Shown here one piece after another: positions 1 to 10,057 of a stretch of 25,328 nt of DNA. Origin of the DNA: Zygnema cylindricum. Its lineage: Eukaryota; Streptophyta; Zygnematophyceae; Zygnematales; Zygnemataceae. The DNA is taken from contig JBBHKE010002137.1 in NCBI GenBank assembly GCA_037447655.1, positions 1-25,328 of the forward strand. Reading direction: 5' to 3'. The notes beneath the pieces were generated by a model. That model saw only the letters and a list, made by a program, of their open reading frames with translations, ran no database searches and was not told the DNA's origin. Both the position numbers and the translations under genes were made by a program. Positions within the stretch are counted from its first letter, which is position 1; every line of letters begins with the position of its first letter.

Positions 1-239
1 TCTACGGACTCAGGGGAGTCCAGGCTACACAGGGGTGCAGTCAAATTGTCAGTTTGCCTTCTTGGGCAGCAGTGGTTGTGGCTTAAAGTGGGTTAGTTAA
101 ATACTATCTAGAGGCTTCCTGTATTCTATGGTCCAATGGAGGACACAGAAGTGCAACTGCAGCATAGGCGGGCAAGATAAGCGCGGAATGAGGCGTAGTA
201 GGCATGGGGTGCCGGGCGGAGATAAGAGGTAAGCAGATT

Positions 240-870
240 TTGTGTTTCAAAAAATTGTTTGGTCTGTACGAAAATGTTTGATCATGCATATCAACCCCCC
301 CCCACCCCCTGCGCGGAAAATCACATCTTGGCCAACGAGGCATTCATAATCACTACGCTTTGTGACCAAGGCGTAGGCATATATCTCTGCGAAATCTGTC
401 TCTGAATGACTCTAGATTTGGAAACAGAGTGGTTCCTTTGTAATTCCGAGGACAGGTACTGTGGTGCCTGCAGAGGTGAACAAACGTGTGGTTGCAGGTT
501 ATAATTTGTCTGCTGTAAGACCTATTTTGAATGCAAAATTTGACCCAAGGATAATTGGTTTAGCGCCAATGTCCATAAGAGGTAATGCCAGAGCAACCCC
601 ATTAACTATGAATACTCCTATTTTGTTATCCCAAAAACTTATGTGTGATCTAAGACTGGCTCGCTCTTGAAGAGTGATTCCGTGAAGAGAGAGTGAGTTT
701 CGGTTATTTTGAAGGGCTTGTAATGCATGTGCAGATTGCTCACATTGAGTCAGATCCACCGATTTGGTGTCAAGTACCAGATCCCGAAGCATGGTGGACA
801 GTATTGATAACCGCTCGTTGACCGTATTGGTGTCTTGAATGTTCTTCTCTAGGATTGTTAGTGCCTCAGC
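240..870 (-). pseudogene. Retropepsin-like aspartic protease domain with helical N-terminal segment (broken)
   Basis: From about 870 leftward the frame encodes a helical segment ('TAEALTILEKNIQDTNTVNE') and then, near 612-499, 'VFIVNGVALALPLMDIGA' followed by 'KPIILGSNFAFKIGL'. This is the hydrophobic-D-x-G-A plus I-I-L-G layout of retroviral-type aspartic proteases. The catalytic D-T/S-G is D-I-G at 573-565, a change expected to impair activity. Further left, in another frame, 'TVPVLGITKEPL' and 'SDYECLVGQDVIF' (about 440-300) match the C-terminal half of such proteases, including the hydrophobic-G-x-D motif. A run of G residues near 300 accompanies another frame change. The protease would release Gag and Pol products. 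Confidence 0.7.
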
Positions 871-1024
871 CGTGATGCTGAAGGCGGTTTCTGGAATAGG
901 TTAGAATGGTTCTTTAGCAAAGGATAATGGGATACAGGTGTTAATAGAATTTGACTCTCGATTATGAATCAGGACTCCCTTTGAACTGAGCTGCCCGCTG
1001 TTGAAAAGTTCACTCTCGTGGAGA

Positions 1025-1219
1025 TCAGCCCACAAAGAAGGGTATGTGAACCATGGTTCGAGGCATTCGAGATAATTGCAGTTTGACCTGCGCCATCAAC
1101 GCGGCAGAGTGCTCCTTCATCATGGCCGCAACGGTAGCTTGCATCTCGACTTTGTCTCGATACCTCCGGCTGATTCTAGGAGGTGTGTCTTTATCTACAC
1201 CTTTAGGTGTAGTGACCAA
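1025..1219 (-). pseudogene. Gag/Pol linker remnant, charged helical segment
   Basis: This 64-codon frame follows the zinc knuckles on the same strand. It holds 'TPPRISRRYRDKVEMQATVA' and then a Met/Ala/Lys-rich helix. I do not recognise a defined domain. Its position between nucleocapsid and protease, and its non-random charged composition, suggest it is the linker of the same element. It is in a third frame, consistent with decay. The first codon of this open frame is only an upstream limit, not a real start. Confidence 0.5.
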
Positions 1220-1428
1220 TTTTGCCGAGCGGGCAGGTTTACCGCCATTTCAGATTTGATTTTGATAACTGAAATTAGGGTTTTTAATGTGATACTGTGA
1301 ATATAATGACCTGTTTGGTTACAATGAGCACACGTAGCTGTCTTATTTGGACAGCTGCGTGCAGCTTGACCTGTGTTACCCCACCGGAAGCAAATACGCG
1401 TCCCGGGGGTTGTTGGGAGAGATCCCAT
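1195..1428 (-). pseudogene. Gag nucleocapsid zinc-knuckle remnant
   Basis: The frame contains two tandem CCHC-type knuckles separated by 'PNKTAT'. The first reads 'CFRWGNTGQAARSC', so the second cysteine is Trp and the histidine is Gln. The second reads 'CAHCNQTGHYIHSI', with the final cysteine replaced by Ile. Spacing is still C-x2-C-x4-H-x4-C in both, so the family call is secure although neither knuckle can bind zinc normally. It lies in a different frame from the capsid-type part upstream, so a frameshift falls between 1551 and 1428. In living elements this region binds the RNA genome. Confidence 0.8.
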
Positions 1429-1550
1429 AGCCGAGATTCTCGCAAATTTGGGATTTGGCCATGTGCACGGGTTAGGATCTGAATTCGGATTGGATTCGGG
1501 GGATCCCTAGGGGATGGCTTAGGCCGCTCGTGAGCGTCCCACCAGCTGGT

Positions 1551-2254
1551 CTACATTTCATACCTCAGGGCATATTCAGCAGCGTGCTCGAAGTTGAATT
1601 TTAGGCCATATGCTTCAGTTAGATGACTTTGAATGAAACGCCGAGATTGGGTGGGAAATTGTCCCACTAATTTTTGTACTGCCTCTGGATCCGACATTAG
1701 GTCTGGCAGGGCTTCACGTAAGGTTTCCATACGTGATCGCAATGCAGGAGCAGTTTCGCCTGGTTTGCGTTCAAAATTCATAAGTTCTTTAACCTCATCG
1801 GGGTTGTGCATTCTGTATTCCTCCTGAAGCGAGCTAAAAACAAATGATACCGGATCGCGTAAGGGAACCAACATAGCTGCCCGAGCCAGTATTGTTACTC
1901 GAGGTGCTACTGCGAATTGATGAGGAATCTCTGGTATCTTTGGTGAGATCTCATTTCTGGAAGAGTTATAAACTGCGAGAACCGTGGGTTAGAAAAGAAT
2001 TTACGGGTTGCCAATTATGGCTAGCAATCCCGAATAGGCAGGTGCCATTTCTGTCATGGCGCAAATCGATACATATTTCTGAGTGTAAAGAGATAGGGCG
2101 GATCCCCTTAGGTATCGCCTTAGTAGAGAGAACGCTACCCGTAAGTCATAACGGTCTCGATACAGGAATGCGAGATCGCGCATCTCGATATCAAAAAGCA
2201 TCTGGAAGTGCGACAAGGAAATAGTGTCCTTTAGCCCTTAAATACAAAACTGAT
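1551..2254 (-). pseudogene. Retrotransposon Gag capsid-type domain (broken)
   Basis: One frame runs from about 2254 to 1551, interrupted by two TAA stops near 2001 and 1990, and ends at a TAG. The first part contains 'FLYRDRYDLRVAFSLLRR' and 'YLRGSALSLY', the usual Gag pattern of a helical stretch followed by L-x-G-x-A. The second part, open from 1988, contains 'EEYRMHNPDEVKEL', 'FERKPGETAPALRSRMETLR' and 'LVGQFPTQSRRFIQSHL'. That is the pattern of the Retrotrans_gag family: an acidic EV-EL helix, F-x-R-x-PGE, an arginine-rich helix, then the final helices. In the intact element this protein would package its RNA into virus-like particles. The stops and the later frame changes mean it is no longer made whole. 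Confidence 0.8.
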
Positions 2255-2840
2255 TTCTACCTCCTCCTGTGTCCATGGAAGAGGCCATGTCTACACTAAA
2301 GGGACCACTATTAGTCTGAATAGCACCGAATAGACTGAATAGGACTAAGAGATGGATGATGTGGTTCTATCTGTGTGAGTAAGACCAGATCTGGGTTCGG
2401 GCGTACCCATAAACCGAGATTGATCAGTAGGATAGGGTGACTGTAGCGGAGAAGATCCGACTGGGATGGAATCCCTGGCCGGTCCACGGTAAGGATTCAA
2501 GCTTCTAGTGGTACCCGCTGGATACTGTAAATTATTCCAATCTGTTGGCATGTAACAAACCAGTTGGCCTATCCGAATGCTGCTATATGACCCACATTGA
2601 ACAAGGTCAATGTGAAAATGCAACCGCTAGATCTACCGATCAACCACGCAGGAAGTATATCAATTTACGCAAATAGACCTCACCCCCATGATGCGGTCTA
2701 TTCTGTATCACCAGGGTTAGTCTAATGACGAACCCCTCTTACAAGGTCGTTCCCGGCCAGATCTAGGCAGACCTCAAGAATTCACACCAACTACACCAAG
2801 AAGAAACCATGTTACCTATGCAGCAGATTTAATAAAAGCA

Positions 2841-3020
2841 GGGAACTATTTATGGCCAACACGGCCAGATGTAAGAATGCAGGGAACTATTCAGGGCCAA
2901 CACGGCTAGATGTATGAAAGCAAGAAACTATTCAAGGCCAACACGACCAGATGTAAGAAAGCAAGAAACTATGCAGGGCCAATACGGCCAGATGTAGTAA
3001 AGCAAGAAATTGTTAATCAA
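2841..3020. repeat. 41-bp tandem repeat, about 4.4 copies
   Basis: Units start at 2841, 2882, 2923 and 2964, with a partial unit at 3005; the spacing is exactly 41 bp each time. Each contains a version of 'gaaactattcagggccaaca' followed by 'cggccagatgtaagaaagca'. Copies differ at a few positions. The period is not a multiple of three, so a conserved protein repeat is unlikely. It lies just upstream of the Gag remnant in that element's orientation, so it may belong to its 5' untranslated region. Confidence 0.9.
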
Positions 3021-5077
3021 AACGGATCCATGTCAAATTTAGGACCATGCAACGATGATGTCCTATGCGAAGGAAAAGAAACGCAACCTTCGATACGATC
3101 TCTAACCATCTAAACGAGTTCACTTGATAACCTAAATCGCGTCTGCACCCACAAGGATTGGTTACTCACCTGAAGGGATAGCATACCGTAGGATATTATA
3201 AATGTCTCCCAACGATGCTCCAGTTCTAAGTTACGTAATCACACCACAACTCAATGCCAAGGTAGTTTGTAGCCTGTTAGGGTACGCGTATCAGCTCTAA
3301 GCCACGCTCTACCCAACTATTAAAGCAGTTATAATTCTATGTGATAATTCGTGCAACCTACTTTATGAATTTCAATATACAATTTTTTTTTCTCTTGGTT
3401 TTTAATATATGTTTTTTTATTAATTTTTAGGTTTGCTAGGTTTTCTGAGTGAATTAATCCGGTAGGCGGATAGAAAGAGAAACTTTACCGGATTTACAGC
3501 CAAAATAAGAAAAACAGACCCAAAGCCCACCAAACAATGAAACCCTAAAAATTGAAAATAAAAACATATTAATGTAATCGAAAGAAAACCACTAGACTCG
3601 AAAAGAAAACAAACAACTAATTAATGCTTGAGTGAAAAAGAAAGGCAAATTACAATAACTAGACAGAAAGAAAACAAATTGCCACAAGGAATAACAAAAA
3701 CTAGAAATGAAACAACTTTAACATGGGAATATTTGCGACAGTAGCCACTGGGCCCTGAAGTCTTTGATATCCCCTACAGGAGTCCAACCTGCAAAAGATA
3801 ACTCTCCTCGAAGCGCACGAAGAAACCGAGATAGCCGGTGTTCTGCGTGATTAGACTTGAAGAAGAGTTGGACCGTAAAATCAGCGTTTTGACAACAAGA
3901 AACCACAAAACCCACACAACACAATTCCTACAACACAGCAAGAAGACAACAGTCTGGAGGGAAGCCTTGCAGGCTGGCTTGCGCTGGTAGATTAGGTAAT
4001 GACTTGATACAAGAGAATATCAGGAGCTCAAAGACAGCTACTAGCATGAACTATGGTCTGGAAAGAAAAAGGAAACCTAACTTAGAACTAGCCTGTGATT
4101 AATATTAAGGTGAAAAACCCTTAACATCACAAGTTCAACAAATCTCGAGAAAAAAGCTTGTCAGAAAATGACAACTTCACAATGTTAGATATCGTGTTAA
4201 ATTTGCAAATAGTTCTAACTTGCCATTTGACATTTATACTATGCTTCGTGCTAACCGTACACCTACACTAATTCCTATCTATCTCTGAGCGTGCAGGTCT
4301 CTATGCTCAAACGCTGCTAGTTTCTAGAGACCGCCGCTACGTGGCCGCCTCGTGATGCCTTACATCTACACCTCAAGGATAAAAACCCTCCCTACACTAA
4401 GAAAAATAAATGCATGAACCTCCGAGGGTCCACGACTTCGACATCCGTCACGTTCGGAGCCGTTGAGTTCAAGGCATCCAATGCTGTACTGCAGTCCGGT
4501 TCCATGTGGGTTCCGTATAGTGTTCACTCTGTACGGTACATGAGTACGTAATCCGGTCCTTGTCTTGTCTGTATTTCGTGCTGTACGCTCTCGTATAGAC
4601 TTGTTACGTCACCTAGATATAATTAGTATGGGTCGGCTCAATTATACCCGCTGATGTCTTATGGCATGACATCATGGCGGCCTGATGAGAGAGGTTTACG
4701 CAAAGGCATGTCGTACAGCCATGGCTGCAAAACTGTACGTCTACGATGTCACGTAATGACATGCGACATACCAAATCGTTTCAAAAATGATGATGTGTCT
4801 TGTGACAATTAGCACAATGCATCATAACATACGATCCATTAATAAGCGATTTTGGTAGGGATCTTTGTAACCCCTACATTCTGATGGTTGTCAACCAATT
4901 GAACCATTTGTCATTTTCCCCTCAATTTACTGCCTTCAAACTGCGAACGAATCCATGGATTTGAGATTTTTTTCCTATCTTTTGGTGGCTCCACCATTCC
5001 TCTTTTTAGCCACTTGAATTGGGATTGAGGTGGTGATTTGAACAATCGCAAAACCACCTTCAAAGTCTTTTTTTCAC
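3021..5077. other. No gene recognised; possible 5' region of the decayed retroelement
   Basis: No convincing coding frame was found on either strand. The left part is A-rich on the plus strand, with a T-rich patch at 3380-3430. A perfect 9-bp inverted repeat (3456-3464 and 3486-3494, 21-bp loop) lies at its start. The stretch 4400-4800 is less AT-rich and contains the 12-bp palindrome cagccatggctg. In the orientation of the Gag remnant, the 5' LTR and primer-binding site would be expected here. The sequence gacttgatacaa near 4001 resembles an initiator-Met tRNA primer site on the minus strand only weakly, so I do not call an LTR. Confidence 0.4.
3456..3494. repeat. Perfect 9-bp inverted repeat
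   Basis: The arms are aatccggta and taccggatt, separated by 21 bp. It could form a small hairpin. No gene is attached to it and no function can be assigned. Confidence 0.7.
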
Positions 5078-5460
5078 TTACTCATGGTGTTCATGCAAGG
5101 GAATCTTGGTTGCCCTATCAATCACTGCTTTGGAACACATGGGCCTCACCAAAACGATGAGGATAACTATTTTGCTTTGCTCTTTTGTTGTCGACCTCAC
5201 CACTCTCAAACCATCCATGCGAACTTCTAAGACACCCTCACCTTTTTTCGCAATCCCATTCATCAGAAACGCACCATAAGTATTGACATTAATAATCACT
5301 TCAAACGCGAATTGGACGTGGACCGTATTTTCTCCTTCCTCCCTTTTCCAATTTCGAAATTAGGTTCTTACTTTTCTTGACAACATGCTCCACCGTCCAC
5401 GCTTTGAAGGGCATCAACAATCCATCGGCCCCCACTCCTTTAAAATGTTGAAAGTGCTAC
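5078..5460 (-). pseudogene. Unrecognised coding remnant in two frames
   Basis: On the minus strand, 5460-5330 reads 'GADGLLMPFKAWTVEHVVKK' and continues with lysine-rich sequence. After a one-base frame change, 5330-5078 reads on with 'VHVQFAFEVIINVNTYGAF', 'GVLEVRMDGLRVVRSTTKEQ' and 'IVLVRPMCSKAVIDRA' to a stop. The mixed charged and hydrophobic composition is unusual for the AT-rich spacer around it, and the two halves join naturally, which suggests an old exon or a mobile-element gene. I do not recognise the family. No start codon, splice sites or repeats frame it. The alternative is a chance open frame. Confidence 0.35.
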
Positions 5461-7648
5461 TAGGAATTTGTGATCTTTATTTCAACATCCTTTGATTCTC
5501 ATTTTTCTTTTGTTATGCATCCTTTTTGTTTTCAAAATTTTTGTCTTGATTCTTAGAAGAACTTATTCTATTTGTTGTTTCCTTTTGCCACGCATTTATG
5601 ACGTTTCCTAGGATGTTTTTTTTTTCGCTGTAGAGCATTTTTTGTTTTCACTCCAGTATCGTATTTTAGTTTTCGTCTTCTCTTGACTTCAGAATCCTTA
5701 GCCTCTCCACTCATAGTGGGTTAAGGTCATAGACGCCTCTTCGCAGAATACGTAGACTTACTTTGTTTTGTTTTCCGTCCGTCGCACTTCATTTAGTTCC
5801 TGACTTTATTTTGTTTTTTATTGTGTGACACCTCAAGATTTTGCACGGATTTTTTCCCTTATTTTCTAGAAAAATGCTTCTCTTGTTATTATTTCAAACA
5901 TCTAAAAATTTATTCTAAGAGCGTCAAAAAACCTGTTGGCCTGTCTTTCTCCCTCCCTCTTCCTCCCTCTTTTCCTCCCTCATCCCCTCTCTCCCTCCCC
6001 CTCTTTCTCCAATCTTTATTTCTCTCTTTCTCCCTCTCTTTCTAGCCCTCCCACCTTCCTTTTATCTCCCCATCTCTCATCCTCTCCCTCTCTCTGTTAC
6101 CCAAATTTGATGACGAAAGTATTTTTCCATTTACCTGCTTTTTATTAAGTGTAAGTGTTTCTTTGAAATTACACTTGGATTAAGAAACGCACACATTATA
6201 ATGAGTTAAAAATCAATTATGTAAATGAAATATTTAGAGTTTATTCGAATAACATTAGGTTTTTAGTACAACAACATTTGAAAAAAAGAAACGTGTAACC
6301 CATAAAAAGAAAGGCAAATAATGTTAAGGTTCTTGACATGACAAAGGTATTTCTCATTTGTGATGTTACCAGGAAATATTTTTTTGTCTTGTGATCTATT
6401 GGAGTTTCTTTTCATGAACCTAGTCATGAATGATTCTTTATTAGGGATTTATATTTCGCATTACTTTCATTAAAAAACACTTGAACATTCTTGTCGTTTC
6501 CATCAACCATTTACTATTATAAATTCAATAGATGACTTAAAAACAATAACCATTTCAAAAGAACTGCTTGGATTTCACTTTAGATGTAGTGGCAAAACAG
6601 AGAGAAGGCATCATGAAGTGCTAAAATTTTTTGGCATTGAAAAGGTTTTGAAAAGAAAAAATCACAAAGGTTTCATATTTTCAAATATTAAGAATATTTG
6701 TCGTCCACCATACTCCTTTTACCGAATCACGTTCCATGCTTTTAAACATATCCATTTTGCCAACTAACGTATTTAAAAAAAGAACAATCTCCAACAGTCA
6801 TTGTGTCCTTGATATAATTATGTTTTCATAACCAAGAATTCTCAAGTTGTCATGTGAGTTATATGAACTTTCATTTTCAGCCCGCTTAACGACTTTATCT
6901 TGTAAGGTTTTTATATCGCCACATCTTTGTGTCCACTACTATCCTTTTTTCGATTTTGAACTCAAATATGGTCCAAGCTTCGTTCACTTTCAAGACTTGG
7001 TCGAAGATGAGACATTAGGCGATTTCCCTGCTTTTCCAAACATATGAGATTGGCAATGTCATCAAAGGTTAATATGGGGCATTCATAATAAGGTGTTTTT
7101 ATTGGCTTAAAAAAAATGAAGCCTGAGCTAAATTTCAGCCAATATGACAACAAATTTATTAGCAAAATATAATGAAGTGATTTTTCCTTTGGTTGTATGG
7201 GAAAATTGATAAGTTTAGAATTGTACGTTAGCTGCCTAAATAACAAGGTAAATGGAGAAACATGCTTGTTTTTTGTTTGGGCAAAATGAGACGTTATCCA
7301 GTCAATATGACGGGATATTAGATATTTATGCATAACCATAGTGTTTTAATTAACTACATAACACTTTTATATATCCACGCTTAATATTGTTAGTTGATCA
7401 ATAGACAAGGTTACGTCGAGTTAACAAAATTTTGTTTCGTCACCATATCATCAATTTCACTTTTTAAATGTAAAACCAACGAGAAAACACCTATGTTGTA
7501 ATACAAAAATCGTGGTTATGATATTTAAAGTAGTTTTAAAACTATCAGAGATAATGTAAATGGTTATTCATCAATTTTGCAAAATCACTACATAGTGTTA
7601 GATTTCCTGGAAATCCGAGATTCGGCATGTCCCACACTGGGGAAAATT
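5461..7648. other. AT-rich spacer with a CT-rich patch
   Basis: This 2.2-kb stretch is strongly AT-rich with many short A and T runs. The only distinctive block is a polypyrimidine patch at about 5940-6095, made of irregular ctccct-type units. Open frames here, including a 125-codon one at 6962-7339 on the minus strand, show no domain pattern and look like chance. I see no RNA gene. Confidence 0.5.
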
Positions 7649-7718
7649 GAGTCGGCAAGGGCTCTAGCCTGGGACCTTTCACTTCAGCTCGAACGCACTA
7701 CCACCGTGCCACCAACTC
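7649..7718 (-). ncRNA. tRNA-shaped sequence, probably the head of a tRNA-derived SINE
   Basis: Read on the minus strand, 70 nt fold as a tRNA cloverleaf. The acceptor stem gagttgg pairs with ccgactc over 7 bp with one G-U. The D stem gcac/gtgc is perfect around ggtggta. The T stem ccagg/ccttg pairs 4 of 5 around a 7-nt loop. Box A ('tggcacggtgg') is good. Box B ('ggctagagccc') differs at about two positions from the consensus. The anticodon arm is poor: position 33 is C and the stem has mismatches, so it is unlikely to be a working tRNA. It is GC-rich inside AT-rich DNA, and unrelated GC-rich sequence flanks it on both sides (about 7610-7830), as expected for a retroposed element. No target-site duplication or poly(A) tail was identified. 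Confidence 0.6.
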
Positions 7719-8364
7719 GATGTGGAGCCCGGCGGGTCCGTACCCATTTATTACGGGCAACTTCGAGTATGGATACTACCATATTCTAACCCGTGGTGAC
7801 CGGCATATACGTGCCCATCCAACACACAATGTATCTTAATAAAATATACAAATTCCTTACTACTTCTCCAGCATGTGTAAGATACATAGCATTACAATAA
7901 CACGTTTGAAGTTTGAGGTGACGACAATTGAAATAGTATTGTATAAAATCATGGCACATGTATTTGTGCTACTTTAAGAAATTGATTCCTTTCATTTCTC
8001 TGTCTTGTATAAGATGCATCACATTATTATAAAAGGTGAAAGCAAACTTGCAAAAGCAACCAACTTAACTATTTTAATTCAGATTCTCCAAGCCGTCAAT
8101 TTTTTAGTTGTGGAAATTTTTGTTAAATTCTCAGAACTATTAGCCAAAAAATGAGCTCAACTTTTGATTGCAACATTTTGAAAACAAATGATTGGGCTGT
8201 ACCTGGTTATTTAAACGAAGTGCTTTTGTAAAAAAAAAAAAATATATATTTACATGTATATTTTTTTTTTTTTTTCCGATTTTGGTGGCTACATGCCCAT
8301 AAAGTGTAAGATGATTAACAAGGGTTATAATATAAAAGCTTTCGTTGTTGTTTAAACTTCACCT
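7719..8364. other. Spacer downstream of the Cys/Pro-rich gene
   Basis: The first 110 bp remain GC-rich and may belong to the tRNA-like element. The rest is AT-rich and holds the A/T palindrome listed separately. No gene was recognised. Confidence 0.4.
8230..8275. repeat. A-run/T-run palindrome
   Basis: Thirteen A residues (8230-8242) lead into an alternating TA stretch, a short loop (tttacatg) and then 15 T residues (8261-8275). The arms are complementary for nearly their whole length, so the DNA could extrude as a cruciform. It might be the remains of a small foldback element, but no flanking duplication is obvious. Confidence 0.7.
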
Positions 8365-9323
8365 TTATATCGGTGGAGGAATTGGAGGAATAGGGTTGAG
8401 TGCAAGAGTTGGAGGAGGTGAACGAAGGGGTGAAAGAGGTGGGATAGGGGATTTTGACGGAGGAGGTAAACGGGGAGGTGAAAGAGTGGGACGGGGAGGG
8501 GGAGGTGATCTAAGCGGTGGTGAAGGAGGAGGTGAAAGAGGTGGAGGGGTTGGTAGCAGTGGAGGTGGTCCAAAACGTGGTGAACTTAGTGGAGGTGGTT
8601 GAGATAGTACTGGAAAAGAAAACAAATCTTTAATGTTGGAAAAACCATATTTGTCAAAGCCTAAGATCCCTTTTTTTTAGGTAAACACTGTTGCTCAAAA
8701 ATAAATCAATTATAAGTTTTATTTTACTGCTTGCATCCGTTTCCATAAATCAAAAAGCTTTCCAGAAATAGCGAAAACTTTTATGCAATCTAATGAGAAT
8801 TCTTAAATATTAGAACACAGTAAATAGTAGTCTATTCGAAATTCCATGGATACATCACTACAAAACTTAAAGTGTGAGAGGCATGAGACCACAACACCAG
8901 AAATTGTGTATGTTTCTACTGCTTTGAAAAGGCAATCCAGTTTGAAATAGCCACGAGAAATCGTACATTTGCAAGTGTATTTGATTGCTGCATCGGTGAA
9001 GCCTTGGTTGCAAGCGCATTTCCGTGTCGTCCCATCTGCGCTATTGGAGCAAATGCCGTTTCCCCCACAAGGCCCTCCAGCCTGCGTGGCATTGCAGAAT
9101 GCGTCGCACTCGCTCGTGCTTCGCTGGATGGGGCGGCATCTGGATGGAATACTCGAGGGAGAAAAACAATTTCCGTAAAACCTGCGACAGTAGTAGTCGT
9201 CACGTAGTGTGTTGACTAGTTCAAGGGGCCCCGAGAAATAGTTGTTGTAAAAATAACTGTTCACAACATTCGTCAATGGAAATGGAGGAGTTAGTCTTTT
9301 GATTATGCTTGGACTCTCACACG
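8365..9323 (-). CDS. Cys-rich (EGF-like) plus proline-rich secreted or surface protein, partial, two exons
   Basis: Exon 1 (open from 9323 to 8967) encodes a Cys-rich region, with 'RRFYGNCFSPSSIPSRC' and 'STSECDAFCNATQAGGPC', then 'GGNGICSNSADGTT' and 'RKCACNQGFTD'. The C-x-N-G-x-C and C-x-C-x2-G-F parts are EGF-like. Exon 2 (8609-8365) encodes about 80 residues dominated by SPPP, PPPP and SPPL blocks, like extensin or arabinogalactan-type stalks, ending in PPPI-stop. The intron (8966-8610, 357 bp) starts GTACGA and ends in a strong acceptor, ttttcttttccag. Both sides are phase 1 and join in frame. Exon 1 has no ATG or signal peptide, so at least one 5' exon is missing, probably to the right of 9324. 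Family knowledge suggests an extracellular or cell-wall role, and the protein may be the truncated outer part of a receptor. The exact partner is unknown. The upstream border of exon 1 is uncertain. Confidence 0.62.
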
Positions 9324-10057
9324 CTTAAAATCGAATGTAGCACGTGAAAGGATTGTTTACGGGCTTTTAGTAAATGAAGGCATTTGGAAAAGTTATTTTA
9401 TTCACTCTTCCTTTCTTGACCGTGACAAAATCATCCTTTTTTTATTCTTCGAACGATTATTTTGATTTGCACAATCTCGTCAATGTAAAGACCCTAAGAA
9501 ATACAGCAAATGACAAAAAAAAAAGTAAAAACGTTAAAAAACAACAAATAAAAAAAATAACAAAGATTTCGAAAGAAGAATTAAATAGGTAGTAAAATTG
9601 GAAATGTGAGAGGGAGTGAGAGGGGCTGACCCCACCTCCCCCCTTACCCTTCTACATGCGCCTTATCTTCCCGTTGGTTTCCAAATTTGGAGTCGTTATC
9701 TTGGTATCCTAATTGTTGTATACATTGACTATTTTTTGTTGTTTTACTCATTTATGTTTTGTTTTTTTATTGATTATATTATAATTTTACATTTTTGTCT
9801 TCGTTTATCATCTGTTACAAACGTTTCATTATCTATTGGAATATTTTCTTAAAATATAACAAAGTTAGCGGGAAGCCTATGATATAAGTATTTACAATTT
9901 TTCAAAATCTGGCTCGTTTTTCTACCTATTGACATTTATTATGTCCTTCAATTTCTCAACTCTAATTTTGTTTCAATTTTGTTAATAAGAACTTAAAAAA
10001 AAAAAATCCGATTTTTTAATATATTGCTGAAACCTTTGCACTTAACGTGGAACTCTA
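9324..10057. other. AT-rich spacer, no gene recognised
   Basis: AT-rich sequence with long A and T runs. A 5' exon of the neighbouring minus-strand gene could lie here, but I found no signal-peptide frame with a credible donor. The hydrophobic open frame at 9616-9852 is T-rich by composition and not convincing. Confidence 0.4.

Larger units (their letters stand above)
104..2623 (-). mobile_element. Decayed Ty3/gypsy-like LTR retrotransposon, Gag-protease part
   Basis: Read right to left, this stretch shows the order of a retrotransposon Gag-Pol start: a Pro/Ser-rich leader (2623-2345), a Gag capsid-type domain (about 2254-1551), two CCHC zinc-knuckle remnants (1428-1330), a charged linker (1219-1025), a helical segment (about 870-660) and a retropepsin-like domain (about 610-240). 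The parts lie in different frames and are separated by stops, so the element is dead. Reverse transcriptase, RNase H and integrase would lie beyond the left edge of the window and are not seen. Its 5' LTR should lie to the right, but I could not delimit it. Assignment to Ty3/gypsy rests on the style of Gag and protease, not on reverse transcriptase, so the superfamily is inferred. Confidence 0.75.

Noticed and set aside
6-21. Perfect 6-bp hairpin with a 4-base loop (ggactc-aggg-gagtcc)
   Set aside because: Real but too short to mean anything alone; no T-run or gene end next to it.
4001-4013. Primer-binding site of the Gag element (minus strand)
   Set aside because: Only about 8 of 12 positions match the initiator-Met site and no LTR edge could be placed next to it.
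6962-7339. 125-codon minus-strand open frame
   Set aside because: AT-rich, no domain pattern, no splice sites or supporting neighbours; it fits a chance frame in AT-rich spacer.
7649-7718. Functional tRNA gene
   Set aside because: Position 33 is not U, the anticodon stem is mismatched and box B is degraded.
9616-9852. Membrane-like open frame
   Set aside because: Hydrophobicity follows from T-rich DNA; no other support.
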